Made by a program: the position numbers and the translations under genes. From the NCBI GenBank assembly GCA_964517585.1, contig CAZFCB010000033.1, positions 1 to 13,216 on the forward strand: a DNA stretch of 13,216 nucleotides, read 5' to 3'. Positions 6,333-13,216 of this stretch are shown one piece after another; position 1 is the stretch's first letter, and each line of letters opens with the position of its first letter. This stretch comes from JAGORY01 sp964517585 (GTDB lineage: Bacteria > Patescibacteriota > Gracilibacteria > Peribacterales > Peribacteraceae). The notes under the pieces are model-generated. The model ran no database searches, was not told the origin of the DNA, and saw only the letters and a list, made by a program, of their open reading frames with translations.

Positions 6333-6512
6333 TCATTGAGCTGCAGCCAGTACGGGTTGGCGAGACGCCAACTTGCGCCGATGCTTGATTTCCCTCCGTA
6401 CGGCGCGAAGCAAGCCACGATCATCGTGGCTTAAATGGTCTTTCCGCGCTAGACGCGTTTGCTCGCCTTCGAGCTTGCTTAAGCTAGCATCGTGAACATT
6501 TCGACTCTTCAT
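6333..6512 (-). CDS. Possible small basic protein (59 aa), unrecognised
   Basis: An ATG at 6510-6512 is preceded by a good Shine-Dalgarno (GGAGG, complement of 6521-6525) with an 8-base spacing, rare in this window, and opens a 59-codon frame ending in TGA at 6333-6335. The product begins MKSRNVHDASLSKLEGEQTR, is Arg/Lys-rich and helical, and ends with an Ala/Gln-rich tail. The spacing of Leu and charged residues faintly recalls YdcH/DUF465 coiled-coil proteins, but I do not assign it there. The frame contains several perfect dyads (for example 6412-6432 with 10-bp arms), more than expected for an ordinary gene, so a structured RNA is the main alternative. It lies next to the assembly gap, so its upstream context is unknown. 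Confidence 0.45.
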   Translation of the reverse strand: MKSRNVHDASLSKLEGEQTRLARKDHLSHDDRGLLRAVRREIKHRRKLASRQPVLAAAQ

Positions 6513-6643
6513 ACAAGGAACCTCCGAGATTAGCTGACACTATCGTGCCGGTTTGCCCCCTTCCAAGGGAGTAATTTGAACCGAGACACGATCCTGCGCT
6601 TTCTTGTTCTCGAACGAGAGCAGAAACGACAGGTTTCGAATCG
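6513..6643 (-). promoter_or_regulatory. Folded leader upstream of the small minus-strand frame
   Basis: Three nested helices are visible: ATCGTG (6542-6547) with CACGAT (6587-6592), CGGTT (6549-6553) with AACCG (6579-6583), and CCCT/AGGG in the core (6558-6569). The structure ends 17 bases upstream of the GGAGG ribosome site when read on the minus strand. A further small stem TCTC/GAGA surrounds 6609-6620. It could be a cis-regulatory leader or part of a longer RNA; no known riboswitch class was recognised. Confidence 0.35.
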
Positions 6644-6743
6644 NNNNNNNNNNNNNNNNNNNNNNNNNNNNNNNNNNNNNNNNNNNNNNNNNNNNNNNNN
6701 NNNNNNNNNNNNNNNNNNNNNNNNNNNNNNNNNNNNNNNNNNN
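6644..6743. other. Assembly gap (100 Ns)
   Basis: Exactly 100 Ns, the usual placeholder for a scaffold gap of unknown length. Both flanks are hairpin-rich, which suggests assembly broke at a repeat. Frames that run across it are not meaningful. Confidence 0.97.
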
Positions 6744-6933
6744 TGGGGAGGGTGCGCTTTTCGGATCAAGTCTGTTACAGCGCGCCCTTCCCCTGAATCC
6801 AGGAGAACGTGCAGAGCGTGCGGCGAATGAAGGAGAGGTGCATTCTACGGATATCATAAGTACTGTTCTGTTGTCGTCAAGTTATTTGTGCTTTCTCCTT
6901 GAACTTCGGCTCAGGCTTGAGGACACTTCGTGC
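6744..6933. other. Hairpin-rich stretch between the gap and pabA
   Basis: GGGGAGGGTGCGC (6745-6757) pairs with GCGCGCCCTTCCCC (6780-6793) with one bulge and one G-T pair, and CCTG/CAGG (6792-6803) makes a small hairpin beside it. The remaining 130 bp up to the GTG of pabA show no gene. The plus frame is open through here but its product looks unlike a glutaminase extension. A weak promoter (TTGAAC, 17 bp, GACACT ending at 6927) would start transcription near the pabA GTG. Confidence 0.4.
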
Positions 6934-7515
6934 GTGCACACACTCCTCATTGATAACACTGATTCCTTCACGTGGAACCTGGCGCAGCAAATTCGTTCAC
7001 TCGGTACAGCGTGCGACGTTGTATCGCGTACCGAGATCACAATAAGCGACATCAAAAAAATGAAACCTGATCGCATTATTCTTTCGCCCGGTCCCGGTGG
7101 CCCATCGGACGCGAAAGTATCATGTCATGTTCTTCAGAAACTTTCCAGCGAGGTACCGATTTTAGGCGTGTGCCTCGGACATCAGTGCATGGCGCATATC
7201 TTTGGCGGTGCAAGTTACGTGGGTCGAGCAAAAAACATCATGCACGGCAAAACGAGCGCAATCAGCCATACGAAGGAAAGCATCTTTCAGGGCATCCCAT
7301 CGCCGTTTACTGCTGCAAGGTACCATTCGCTGATTGTAGGGAAACTGCCGAAAGATTTTGAGCCTCTCGCGTGGACTGGCAGCGGCGTGAAACGAGAAAT
7401 CATGGCAATGAAACATGTCATCTATCCTCTTTTCGGTGTGCAGTTTCATCCGGAATCTTTTCTCACACAGCACGGACACACGCTCATGAAAAATTTTCTC
7501 AACGGAACATGGTAG
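6934..7515 (+). CDS. pabA: Aminodeoxychorismate synthase glutaminase subunit (PabA/TrpG type)
   Basis: 193 aa from the GTG at 6934, which places HTLLIDNTDSFTWNL at the N-terminus as in the family; no in-frame ATG lies close upstream. It is a class I glutamine amidotransferase that releases ammonia from glutamine for the synthase partner. The oxyanion region SPGPGGPSD is at about 51-59, the nucleophile Cys80 lies in GVCLGHQ, and His172 and Glu174 lie in FGVQFHPES, so the catalytic triad is complete. A gagg 11 bases before the GTG may serve as ribosome site. The stop overlaps the start of the pabB-pabC fusion by 7 bp, so the subunits are probably translationally coupled. TrpG and PabA are alike in sequence; the 4-aminobenzoate role is inferred from the partner's PabB signature. 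Confidence 0.88.
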   Translation: MHTLLIDNTDSFTWNLAQQIRSLGTACDVVSRTEITISDIKKMKPDRIILSPGPGGPSDAKVSCHVLQKLSSEVPILGVCLGHQCMAHIFGGASYVGRAKNIMHGKTSAISHTKESIFQGIPSPFTAARYHSLIVGKLPKDFEPLAWTGSGVKREIMAMKHVIYPLFGVQFHPESFLTQHGHTLMKNFLNGTW

Positions 7516-9533
7516 AAAAAAAGATCACTCTCGCAGGCTTTCATCCGCTCCGGTTTTTTTCGAAACTTGGGACGACGGAAAAAAATGCGGCATTCTTTAC
7601 GAGTGGAGAGTGGAACATTCTTGCGTGGAATCCTGCAAAAACTATCACCGGTACAGATGCCTTGGTTTTTGAAGAACTCAAAAAACTTCCGATCAAAAAA
7701 TCCGACGTACCCTTCGCGGGAGGAGCAGTAGGCTACTGTAGCTATGAACTTGGATGCATGCTTCAGGGTGTGCGATCCAGACACAAATCTCGGCTTCCTC
7801 TTGCGGTGTTCCATGTGTATGACTCTGCGCTTCTCTGGAACGGAAAAGACACGTTCATCATCGGAGATGATCGTTTCCGAAGAGAAGTCGAAACACTTCA
7901 CGCTCGTCCATTCATCGATGCCTGCATTCCTCCTATTGTCTGGACATCATCAGTGAGCAAGAGCGTCTACCGAAAGAAATTTATTGCAGCGATGAACGGC
8001 ATCCGGAACGGAGACTTCTACCAGCTGAACGTATCGTACCCTTTCACTGCACAGTCAGACGTGGAATCTCGCAGGCTTTTCTCTGCCTATACGGAGCATC
8101 ATCCTGCACTGTGTGCGTCATATTTTGAACATCAGGGTACTGCAATTATTTCATTGTCTCCCGAACGGTTTGTGACGATACGAGACGGCGTGATACACAC
8201 GAGTCCAATCAAGGGCACGCGTCCGCGTGGGGTCACTCCTGCAAAAGACATACGGCAAGCGCAGGAGCTTCTTTCGAGTACGAAAGAAGAGGCAGAACTC
8301 AATATGATCACTGATCTTCTCCGTAACGACGTTGGCAAAGTGTCAGAAACAGGAACGGTAAAAGTTTTGGAGCATCGTGCGCTCCAGAAAAATCCTTCCG
8401 TCTGGCATACGTACTCTGTTGTGTGCGGTACGCTTGGAAAAAATCTCCATCCCGTCGATGCATTTGCTTCGATGTTTCCGGGAGGCTCAGTCACCGGATG
8501 CCCCAAAGTTGCTGCGATGAAGGAGATTGATCAACTCGAGGATCAGTCTCGTGGTGCGTATTGCGGATCGATGCTGATGGTCAGTACCTCAGGTTTTCTC
8601 GACAGTACAATTCTTATTCGAACGATCGTGCAGCAGAAAAAATCACTCACACTCGGTATGGGCGGGGGAATTGTTGCGGATTCAGATTGCTTCAGTGAAT
8701 TTGATGAGACACGAAAAAAAGCACAGTCATTTCTCACTTTTTCACAATTGTTTTCTCCTCGATATTTCCGTGGCCCCCGAGAAATTTCCTCAGATGCTGT
8801 TGCCGAACTCTTTGATCCAGCGAATCCAAAAATTCGTGGAGTGTTTGAGACAATGCGTGCGGACGGCGGGAAAATCCATGATGTACGTGCTCACCTGAAA
8901 CGACTTCGCTCGTCTGCGGCACTTTTAAACATCACAATCCCACCTGTGTCACGACTTGCCGCTGCTCTTCGCTCTGCAGTGAAAAAAAGTGCGGCATGTT
9001 CTCTGCGCGTGAAGATCATCTGTACGACGAAAGACACCCTCATCGAAACACGAGTGCTCACGGATGATCCAGCACGGAAAAATGGCATCGCGGTTACTAT
9101 TCTTCCGCTTGATCGAGCCCTGACAGAAGCCAAATCTTTACCATACCACCGTGAATATTATGCGCATACAAAAGCCTTAGAAAAAGGTTTCCACGAAGCC
9201 CTGCTTGTCCGATCAGACGGTAGCATCGGTGAGGGTGCGTACAGCAATGTGTTCTTCGTAAAAGATGAAACGCTTTGGACAGCTGATACAGACATTCTCT
9301 TCGGCATCACACGGCAGACCGTGATTCGTTGTGCGAAGCGACAGAAGATTCCAGTGCGCTACGTTTCCTTGCAGGAAACAGATCTCTGGCATGCGGAAGA
9401 AATATTTATCACAAGTTCGCTCCATGGCATCACGCCTGTGGTCCGACTGTGTACTGAACCAGTGGGCGACGGTACGCCAGGGAAGATCACTCGCGCACTC
9501 CAGAAGTCATGTGCCACACAACGGAGTCGCTAA
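7509..9533 (+). CDS. pabBC: Aminodeoxychorismate synthase component I fused to aminodeoxychorismate lyase
   Basis: 674 aa, starting at the ATG 7509 that overlaps the pabA stop. Residues about 1-430 are the chorismate-binding domain: SPIKGTRPRG holds Lys235, the residue that marks PabB (TrpE has Ala there), followed by DLLRNDVGKVS, GSVTGCPK near 325 and GGGIVADSD near 386. Residues about 440-674 are a class IV PLP-dependent lyase: GVFETMR opens it, Lys542 in AKSLPYH aligns by spacing with the Schiff-base lysine of D-amino acid transaminase, and GEGAYSNVFF matches the family's EG-x-x-SN motif. With PabA the protein would turn chorismate and glutamine into 4-amino-4-deoxychorismate and then into 4-aminobenzoate plus pyruvate, feeding folate synthesis. 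Such fusions are known in other bacteria. The N-terminal part is short compared with E. coli PabB. No other folate genes are in view. Confidence 0.9.
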   Translation: MVEKKITLAGFHPLRFFSKLGTTEKNAAFFTSGEWNILAWNPAKTITGTDALVFEELKKLPIKKSDVPFAGGAVGYCSYELGCMLQGVRSRHKSRLPLAVFHVYDSALLWNGKDTFIIGDDRFRREVETLHARPFIDACIPPIVWTSSVSKSVYRKKFIAAMNGIRNGDFYQLNVSYPFTAQSDVESRRLFSAYTEHHPALCASYFEHQGTAIISLSPERFVTIRDGVIHTSPIKGTRPRGVTPAKDIRQAQELLSSTKEEAELNMITDLLRNDVGKVSETGTVKVLEHRALQKNPSVWHTYSVVCGTLGKNLHPVDAFASMFPGGSVTGCPKVAAMKEIDQLEDQSRGAYCGSMLMVSTSGFLDSTILIRTIVQQKKSLTLGMGGGIVADSDCFSEFDETRKKAQSFLTFSQLFSPRYFRGPREISSDAVAELFDPANPKIRGVFETMRADGGKIHDVRAHLKRLRSSAALLNITIPPVSRLAAALRSAVKKSAACSLRVKIICTTKDTLIETRVLTDDPARKNGIAVTILPLDRALTEAKSLPYHREYYAHTKALEKGFHEALLVRSDGSIGEGAYSNVFFVKDETLWTADTDILFGITRQTVIRCAKRQKIPVRYVSLQETDLWHAEEIFITSSLHGITPVVRLCTEPVGDGTPGKITRALQKSCATQRSR

Positions 9534-9536
9534 ACG

Positions 9537-9545
9537 TGCTACACT
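9537..9545 (+). promoter_or_regulatory. Possible extended -10 element before galU
   Basis: TGCTACACT fits TGn followed by a -10-like TACACT that ends 6 bases before the galU ATG, so a transcript from it would be leaderless. No -35 is seen. The galU start has no SD, and the upstream gene ends only 18 bp away, so read-through is the alternative. Confidence 0.3.
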
Positions 9546-9551
9546 ACATCT

Positions 9552-10376
9552 ATGAAGGTTACCCAAGCCATTCTGCCGGTTGCCGGGTTCGGCACGCGCT
9601 TCCTGCCGTGGACGAAAGTTGTGCCGAAAGAATTGCTGCCCATCGGCAGCAAGCCCATCATTGCAGTGCTGGTCGATGAATGTATCAGTGTTGGCATTCA
9701 CGATATTTGTTTCGTGATCAGTCGAGGAAAAGAAGCAATACCTCAATATTTCTACGCGCAGCCAGAACTGGAACGAGAATTGGAGAGACGCGGCAAACTC
9801 CACATGCTCGAAGAACTGACGAAGTACAACCAGATTCGTTTCCATGTTGCGTACCAAGAAGAGATGAAAGGCGATGGCCATGCCATTTTGCAGGCGCGTG
9901 ACTGGGTGGAGACTGACGCAATTGCTATTCTCTTCGGTGATGACATCATCCATGGAGAGAAAAATGGCCTACAGCAGCTCACGGAGGCATGGAAGAACAT
10001 CGACAGTAAAAAGGAAACAGCCATGCTGTGCTTGCAAGATGTGGAAAGAAAACTCGTCAGTAAGTACGGCATCGTCGACATTGTTCCGGACAATCACAAG
10101 TCACGCATGCGCAAAATAAAAGGACTCGTCGAGAAGCCGAAGCCAGAAGATGCACCGAGCACGCTCGGCATCGTTGGTAAGTACATCATCCCTCGTTCGA
10201 CCATCGAACAATTGAACCGCACCGAAAGTGGACATCATGACAAAGAAATCAGACTCATCGATGCACTCAAAGAACAACTGAAAGCGATTGATATCTATGG
10301 GTATGAATTTGAAGGCCGTAGATTTGATACGGGGACGCCGGAAGGGTACACAGAGGCGGTGAAGGAGTTGGGTTGA
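9552..10376 (+). CDS. galU: UTP--glucose-1-phosphate uridylyltransferase
   Basis: 274 aa, close to the usual bacterial GalU length. It makes UDP-glucose from UTP and glucose 1-phosphate, the donor for glycan and exopolysaccharide synthesis, in the cytoplasm. The nucleotide-binding loop AGFGTRFLPWTKVVPKELLP covers residues 11-30. The GHA motif appears as KGDGHAIL (about 106-113) where most GalU proteins have KGLGHAV; GDD at 129-131 supplies the metal-binding Asp, KYG is at 171-173, and VEKP (193-196) and FDTGTPEGY (258-266) follow. The family match is clear; a thymidylyltransferase is less likely because the long GalU-type loop with KVVPKELLP is present. It starts 18 bp after pabBC and ends 42 bp before the (p)ppGpp synthetase gene. 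Confidence 0.92.
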   Translation: MKVTQAILPVAGFGTRFLPWTKVVPKELLPIGSKPIIAVLVDECISVGIHDICFVISRGKEAIPQYFYAQPELERELERRGKLHMLEELTKYNQIRFHVAYQEEMKGDGHAILQARDWVETDAIAILFGDDIIHGEKNGLQQLTEAWKNIDSKKETAMLCLQDVERKLVSKYGIVDIVPDNHKSRMRKIKGLVEKPKPEDAPSTLGIVGKYIIPRSTIEQLNRTESGHHDKEIRLIDALKEQLKAIDIYGYEFEGRRFDTGTPEGYTEAVKELG

Positions 10377-10418
10377 CCTGCAGAGTGCTCTAGATCCTGC
10401 TAGGATTGGCATACAAAG

Positions 10419-11519
10419 ATGGCACGTCCTATGTCACAAGCTCCGGGCACAACTACTTCTTTCGCATCTTGGATGCGTTTACTCACTTTAGCGAGCCCCT
10501 CGAAGAACAATGACGATCTACTCCTTACGTATTTCCTGCGAGAGTGTGGATCAGATCCTACGGCACTTTCAGCGTTTATCCGTAAGCTGAAAGTAGATTG
10601 GCGAAACATTCCTCCTCGTAAGCGTATGGCAATCGCAGTGCAGTACTTGCGTGTACTGTCACCACTCTGCGAAAGATTTGGCCTTTTTGCTGAACGGCAA
10701 GCAATGGATGATATGTGCTTCAAGACAGTTGATCCTAAAAATTATGCACAGACGAATGCCTTACTTTCCAAGTATCGAAAAAAATCACAGAGTACCGTAA
10801 AAAAAGTGATTCATGCTTTCAGTATGTTACTGAAGGAGCATGGATATGAGTCTGAGATCTCCGGTCGCTACAAACAGCTCTATAGTATCCATAAGAAGCT
10901 CCAGACCAAGAAATATACGTCCGTACTCAATTTACAAGATATTTTTGCGTTTCGTATCATCCTCGAAAAGAATGATGCTCAAGTCTGTTTCGATGTACTC
11001 AACCTTCTTCATGATACATATTCTCCCGTAACGGAACGTTTCAAGGATTACGTTTCAATTCCGAAAGTAAACGGCTACCAGAGTATTCATACTGTCCTTA
11101 ATAATGTCTTACCAGCACTCGATCTCCCCATGGAGGTACAGATTCGCACTCGTGCTATGGATGAATTTGCTGAGCACGGTTTGGCATCTCATTGGCTTTA
11201 CAGCAGAAATAAGAGAACTCAACTCCTCAGTACGCAAGAACATCGTCTGCTCGCACACTATCGGTCTCTCGCCGTTGATCTTTCCGGTGAACAGCGGATG
11301 ATCTATTGCCTCGCTCCTGATGGACGTCTTCTCGAGCTCTCTGAAGGGTCTACGCTGGAAGATTTTGCCTATCGGATTCATACCGAACTTGGCAAAATGG
11401 CTATTGGCGGCGAAGTGAATGATCGGCAAGCAAGCGTCAGTCATGTATTACATCACGGAGACCAAGTTCGTGTTTTGACATCTTCAAAGACACCTACCAC
11501 CCATGCAAAACGATACTGA
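10419..11519 (+). CDS. RelA/SpoT-type (p)ppGpp synthetase with reduced HD domain and a TGS domain
   Basis: 366 aa. It transfers pyrophosphate from ATP to GDP or GTP to make the stringent-response alarmone. The synthetase domain (about 115-265) is intact: GRYKQLYSIHKK (149-160), D174 in LQDIFAFRI, the FKDYVSIPKVNGYQSIHT block (208-225) and E239 in MEVQIRT, followed by AEHGLASHW. Residues about 293-354 are a TGS domain. Upstream only the last helices of the hydrolase region remain (IAVQYLRVLSPLCERFGL); the HD-x-x-ED motif is absent and residues 1-60 are unlike the family, so hydrolysis is not expected. There are no ACT or ZFD domains after the TGS. ATG 10419 has no strong SD; a TAGGAT hexamer at 10401-10406 could be its -10. 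The 3' end overlaps the PAS/GAF gene by 17 bp. Confidence 0.88.
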   Translation: MARPMSQAPGTTTSFASWMRLLTLASPSKNNDDLLLTYFLRECGSDPTALSAFIRKLKVDWRNIPPRKRMAIAVQYLRVLSPLCERFGLFAERQAMDDMCFKTVDPKNYAQTNALLSKYRKKSQSTVKKVIHAFSMLLKEHGYESEISGRYKQLYSIHKKLQTKKYTSVLNLQDIFAFRIILEKNDAQVCFDVLNLLHDTYSPVTERFKDYVSIPKVNGYQSIHTVLNNVLPALDLPMEVQIRTRAMDEFAEHGLASHWLYSRNKRTQLLSTQEHRLLAHYRSLAVDLSGEQRMIYCLAPDGRLLELSEGSTLEDFAYRIHTELGKMAIGGEVNDRQASVSHVLHHGDQVRVLTSSKTPTTHAKRY

Positions 11520-13113
11520 TGCTCTCCATCGGCGACTCATTGAGACCATGAATGAGGCGGTATGGGTGGGAGACAAACACGAGCGAACTATCTACGCAAA
11601 TCCAAAATTTTGCCAGATTCTTGGATATACACTTGAGGAAATTCTTGGCAAAAAATCCTACGATTTCTGGGACGAGGAAAGCGCTTCACGCGTGAAAAAA
11701 GCCAATTTTTCAGATCGTAAGAAAGGTATTGTGAGTAGTTACGAAGGCAATCTACTCGCGAAGTCTGGCGAACGTATCCCTGTCTTGCTCTCCGGAACAC
11801 CGCTTCCCGATGGAGGAACGATCGGTATCATGACTGATTTGCGTGAGTTGAAGAGTCGAGAGTCTGTGTATCGGCGGCTTGTAGAGCACATGAATGAAGC
11901 TGTATGGATGGGCGACAAGCAAGAACGCACAGTCTATGCCAACCCAAAATTTTGTCAGTTAATGGGATACAGCCTAGAGGAAATGATGGGAAAGGAATCT
12001 TACTATTTCTGGGACAAGGAAAGCTCTCGTCGCGTGAAACAAGTGAATACAACAGAACGAAAAAAAGGCATTGCTAGTAGTTATGAGGGGACGCTTGTGA
12101 CGAAGTCTGGTGCGCTGATTCCCGTACTGCTCTCAGGAACACCCCTCCCTGATGGGGGAACGATCGGTATTATGACTGACTTACGGGAAATTAGAGCAAG
12201 CGAACGTCAAGGACGATTACTGAGTAGCGCCATCCAGCATACCCTCGATGCCATCATTATTCTTCATCCAGATGGCACTATTGCTTCTTGGAACAAAGGC
12301 GCAAAAGTAACGTTTGGGTATGCAGCAGACAAGGTGATTGGAACGTCGGTTCGTAAACTATTTCCTCAAGAGAAAATTGTAGAACTTCTCACGGATTCGG
12401 ATAAAACGATGAATATCGAACTGAAGGGGCGTCATAAAGGTGGGGTCATTGTGACACTCTCTGCGACACTGACTCCGGTGTACGATGACGATAAGTCTGG
12501 ACACTGGCTTCTTATTGCAAGAGACATCACGTCCCAGCGAAGTTTCGAAGAAGAACTCTCAAGTAGGTATCAGAAACTGCGAGATGCATACAACAAATTT
12601 GGCATAGCTCGTCGTCAGATGGACTATGTCCATGAGCTTATTCAATTGTCATTTGAAACGAGTCGTCCTCAGCTCATTACAGATTTCGTCGCGAACGCAT
12701 GCGTCATGCTTACGAAAGTTGATGCATGCTCATTACGTCTTTTTGATCCAAAAACAAAAATGTTAACAATGATGTCTTCCTTTGGTTTAAGTGACGACTG
12801 GAATGGGAAGCGCGTCATCTCACTCCAAGAGAGCCTGCTACGCCGTGCATACGAACAACGTTCTGCACTGACCATTGTCGACATTGCATCAGAATATTCA
12901 TATCACTCACGAAATCTGGCACGAAAAAGTAACCTGACATCGCTCATGGTGATTCCGCTGACGTATCGTGATGAATTACTTGGAGGGATCACGCTGTACG
13001 TTGGTCCAGACAAAAAACTTGAGATTTTTGAAAACGAATTCATTGAAAAATTTGCGCAGATTATCGCTCTCGTGCTCAAGACTGTTAGCGCAAATTCTGT
13101 CGTAACTCGCTAA
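11503..13113 (+). CDS. Soluble sensor protein with three PAS domains and a C-terminal GAF domain, no output domain
   Basis: 536 aa, beginning inside the last codons of the (p)ppGpp synthetase gene (17-bp overlap, different frame). PAS1 covers about 8-116 and PAS2 about 122-230; they are close copies (MNEAVW-x-GDK-x-ERT, YANPKFCQ, and an identical 17-residue block from VLLSGTP to IGIMTDLRE). PAS3 (about 235-345) is more divergent, with ILHPDGTIASWNKGA and the PAC-like HWLLIARDIT. A helix (about 346-380) leads into a GAF domain (about 385-530). No membrane segment, histidine kinase, GGDEF, EAL or HTH part is seen, so the protein must act through a partner. Overlap with the alarmone synthetase makes that enzyme the first candidate (inference). 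The ligands cannot be read from the sequence. ATG 11503 lacks an SD; the Met at residue 16 is an alternative start. Confidence 0.88.
   Translation: MQNDTDALHRRLIETMNEAVWVGDKHERTIYANPKFCQILGYTLEEILGKKSYDFWDEESASRVKKANFSDRKKGIVSSYEGNLLAKSGERIPVLLSGTPLPDGGTIGIMTDLRELKSRESVYRRLVEHMNEAVWMGDKQERTVYANPKFCQLMGYSLEEMMGKESYYFWDKESSRRVKQVNTTERKKGIASSYEGTLVTKSGALIPVLLSGTPLPDGGTIGIMTDLREIRASERQGRLLSSAIQHTLDAIIILHPDGTIASWNKGAKVTFGYAADKVIGTSVRKLFPQEKIVELLTDSDKTMNIELKGRHKGGVIVTLSATLTPVYDDDKSGHWLLIARDITSQRSFEEELSSRYQKLRDAYNKFGIARRQMDYVHELIQLSFETSRPQLITDFVANACVMLTKVDACSLRLFDPKTKMLTMMSSFGLSDDWNGKRVISLQESLLRRAYEQRSALTIVDIASEYSYHSRNLARKSNLTSLMVIPLTYRDELLGGITLYVGPDKKLEIFENEFIEKFAQIIALVLKTVSANSVVTR
11527..12189 (+). 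repeat. Internal tandem duplication of a PAS domain (period 342 bp)
   Basis: Residues 9-115 and 123-229 of the sensor repeat with a 114-residue offset and no gaps. The DNA is similar but carries many synonymous changes (for example CTCTCCGGAACACC against CTCTCAGGAACACC), so the duplication is not brand new yet the protein copies stayed alike. Confidence 0.85.
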
Positions 13114-13216
13114 GTTGGTGATGGAGCGCATTTACAAGAATTTCGGTGCCAGCATCGCCTTTAATCTGTGCTCGTCCAGAGTTAAAGTTATTCCTCAGGT
13201 CTTCCGGATCACAGTC
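13085..13216 (-). CDS. C-terminal end of an unrecognised protein (cut by window edge)
   Basis: The minus strand is open from the right edge to a TAA at 13085-13087, giving 43 residues (DPEDLRNNFNSGRAQIKGDA..., ending QLSELRQNLR). The composition looks like protein and the other two minus frames are closed early. It would overlap the 3' end of the sensor gene by 29 bp in a convergent arrangement. Too little is present to name a family. Confidence 0.5.
   Translation of the reverse strand, partial: DCDPEDLRNNFNSGRAQIKGDAGTEILVNALHHQLSELRQNLR

Noticed and set aside
6604..6933. N-terminal extension of pabA across the N gap
   Set aside because: The frame runs through Ns and a hairpin, and homologs begin at the LLIDN motif; the GTG at 6934 fits the family.
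7371..7508. Longer N-terminus for the pabB-pabC fusion
   Set aside because: It lies wholly within pabA in another frame; the ATG at 7509 overlaps the pabA stop as expected for a coupled pair.
7509..8830. Reading the first half as anthranilate synthase TrpE
   Set aside because: The signature is PIKGT with Lys, typical of PabB, where TrpE has PIAGT, and a PabC-like lyase is fused to it.
1..13216. Alternative genetic code with TGA as glycine
   Set aside because: hsp20, galU and the alarmone synthetase all end at TGA where their families end, so TGA is a stop.

Overview
The window looks like a scaffold piece from an uncultivated Patescibacteria (CPR) genome. The best evidence is a tandem pair of cysteine-rich proteins from a family I know mainly from CPR genomes (often filed as hypothetical or misnamed 'CaiB/BaiF'), next to a TrmB-type regulator; few genes have an obvious Shine-Dalgarno site. 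TGA ends several conserved proteins at the expected place, so the ordinary bacterial code applies and not the code 25 of Gracilibacteria/Absconditabacteria. Base composition is near 50% GC by eye. A Peribacteria-like lineage would fit, but this is inference. A run of exactly 100 Ns at 6644-6743 is an assembly gap.

Layout. (1) 1-3317, minus strand: two head-to-tail paralogous cysteine-rich proteins; the downstream copy runs off the left edge. (2) 3318-3625: AT-rich divergent region with a sigma70-like promoter and an array of degenerate 7-bp repeats. (3) 3626-4381: TrmB-family regulator. (4) 4382-4990: about 600 bp without a convincing gene, holding a perfect hairpin and two nested dyad elements. 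(5) 4991-6208: Hsp20 small heat-shock protein, an inverted 7-bp repeat array, then a Sel1-repeat lipoprotein. (6) 6209-6933: a hairpin-rich stretch with a possible 59-aa minus-strand gene, a folded leader and the gap. (7) 6934-9533: pabA and a pabB-pabC fusion, i.e. the whole chorismate-to-4-aminobenzoate branch of folate synthesis in two overlapping genes. (8) 9552-10376: galU (UDP-glucose synthesis). (9) 10419-13113: a RelA/SpoT-type (p)ppGpp synthetase with most of its HD domain missing, overlapped by a soluble PAS-PAS-PAS-GAF sensor with no output domain. (10) 13085-13216: the C-terminal end of an unrecognised convergent minus-strand gene.

The most system-like signal is the overlapping (p)ppGpp synthetase and PAS/GAF sensor pair, which suggests an alarmone enzyme controlled by a separate sensor protein. 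The tandem cysteine-rich paralogs are the largest family here without a known function. The 7-bp repeat arrays and the hairpin-dense block beside the gap are the main non-coding signals. No tRNA, rRNA, CRISPR array or transposase was seen.
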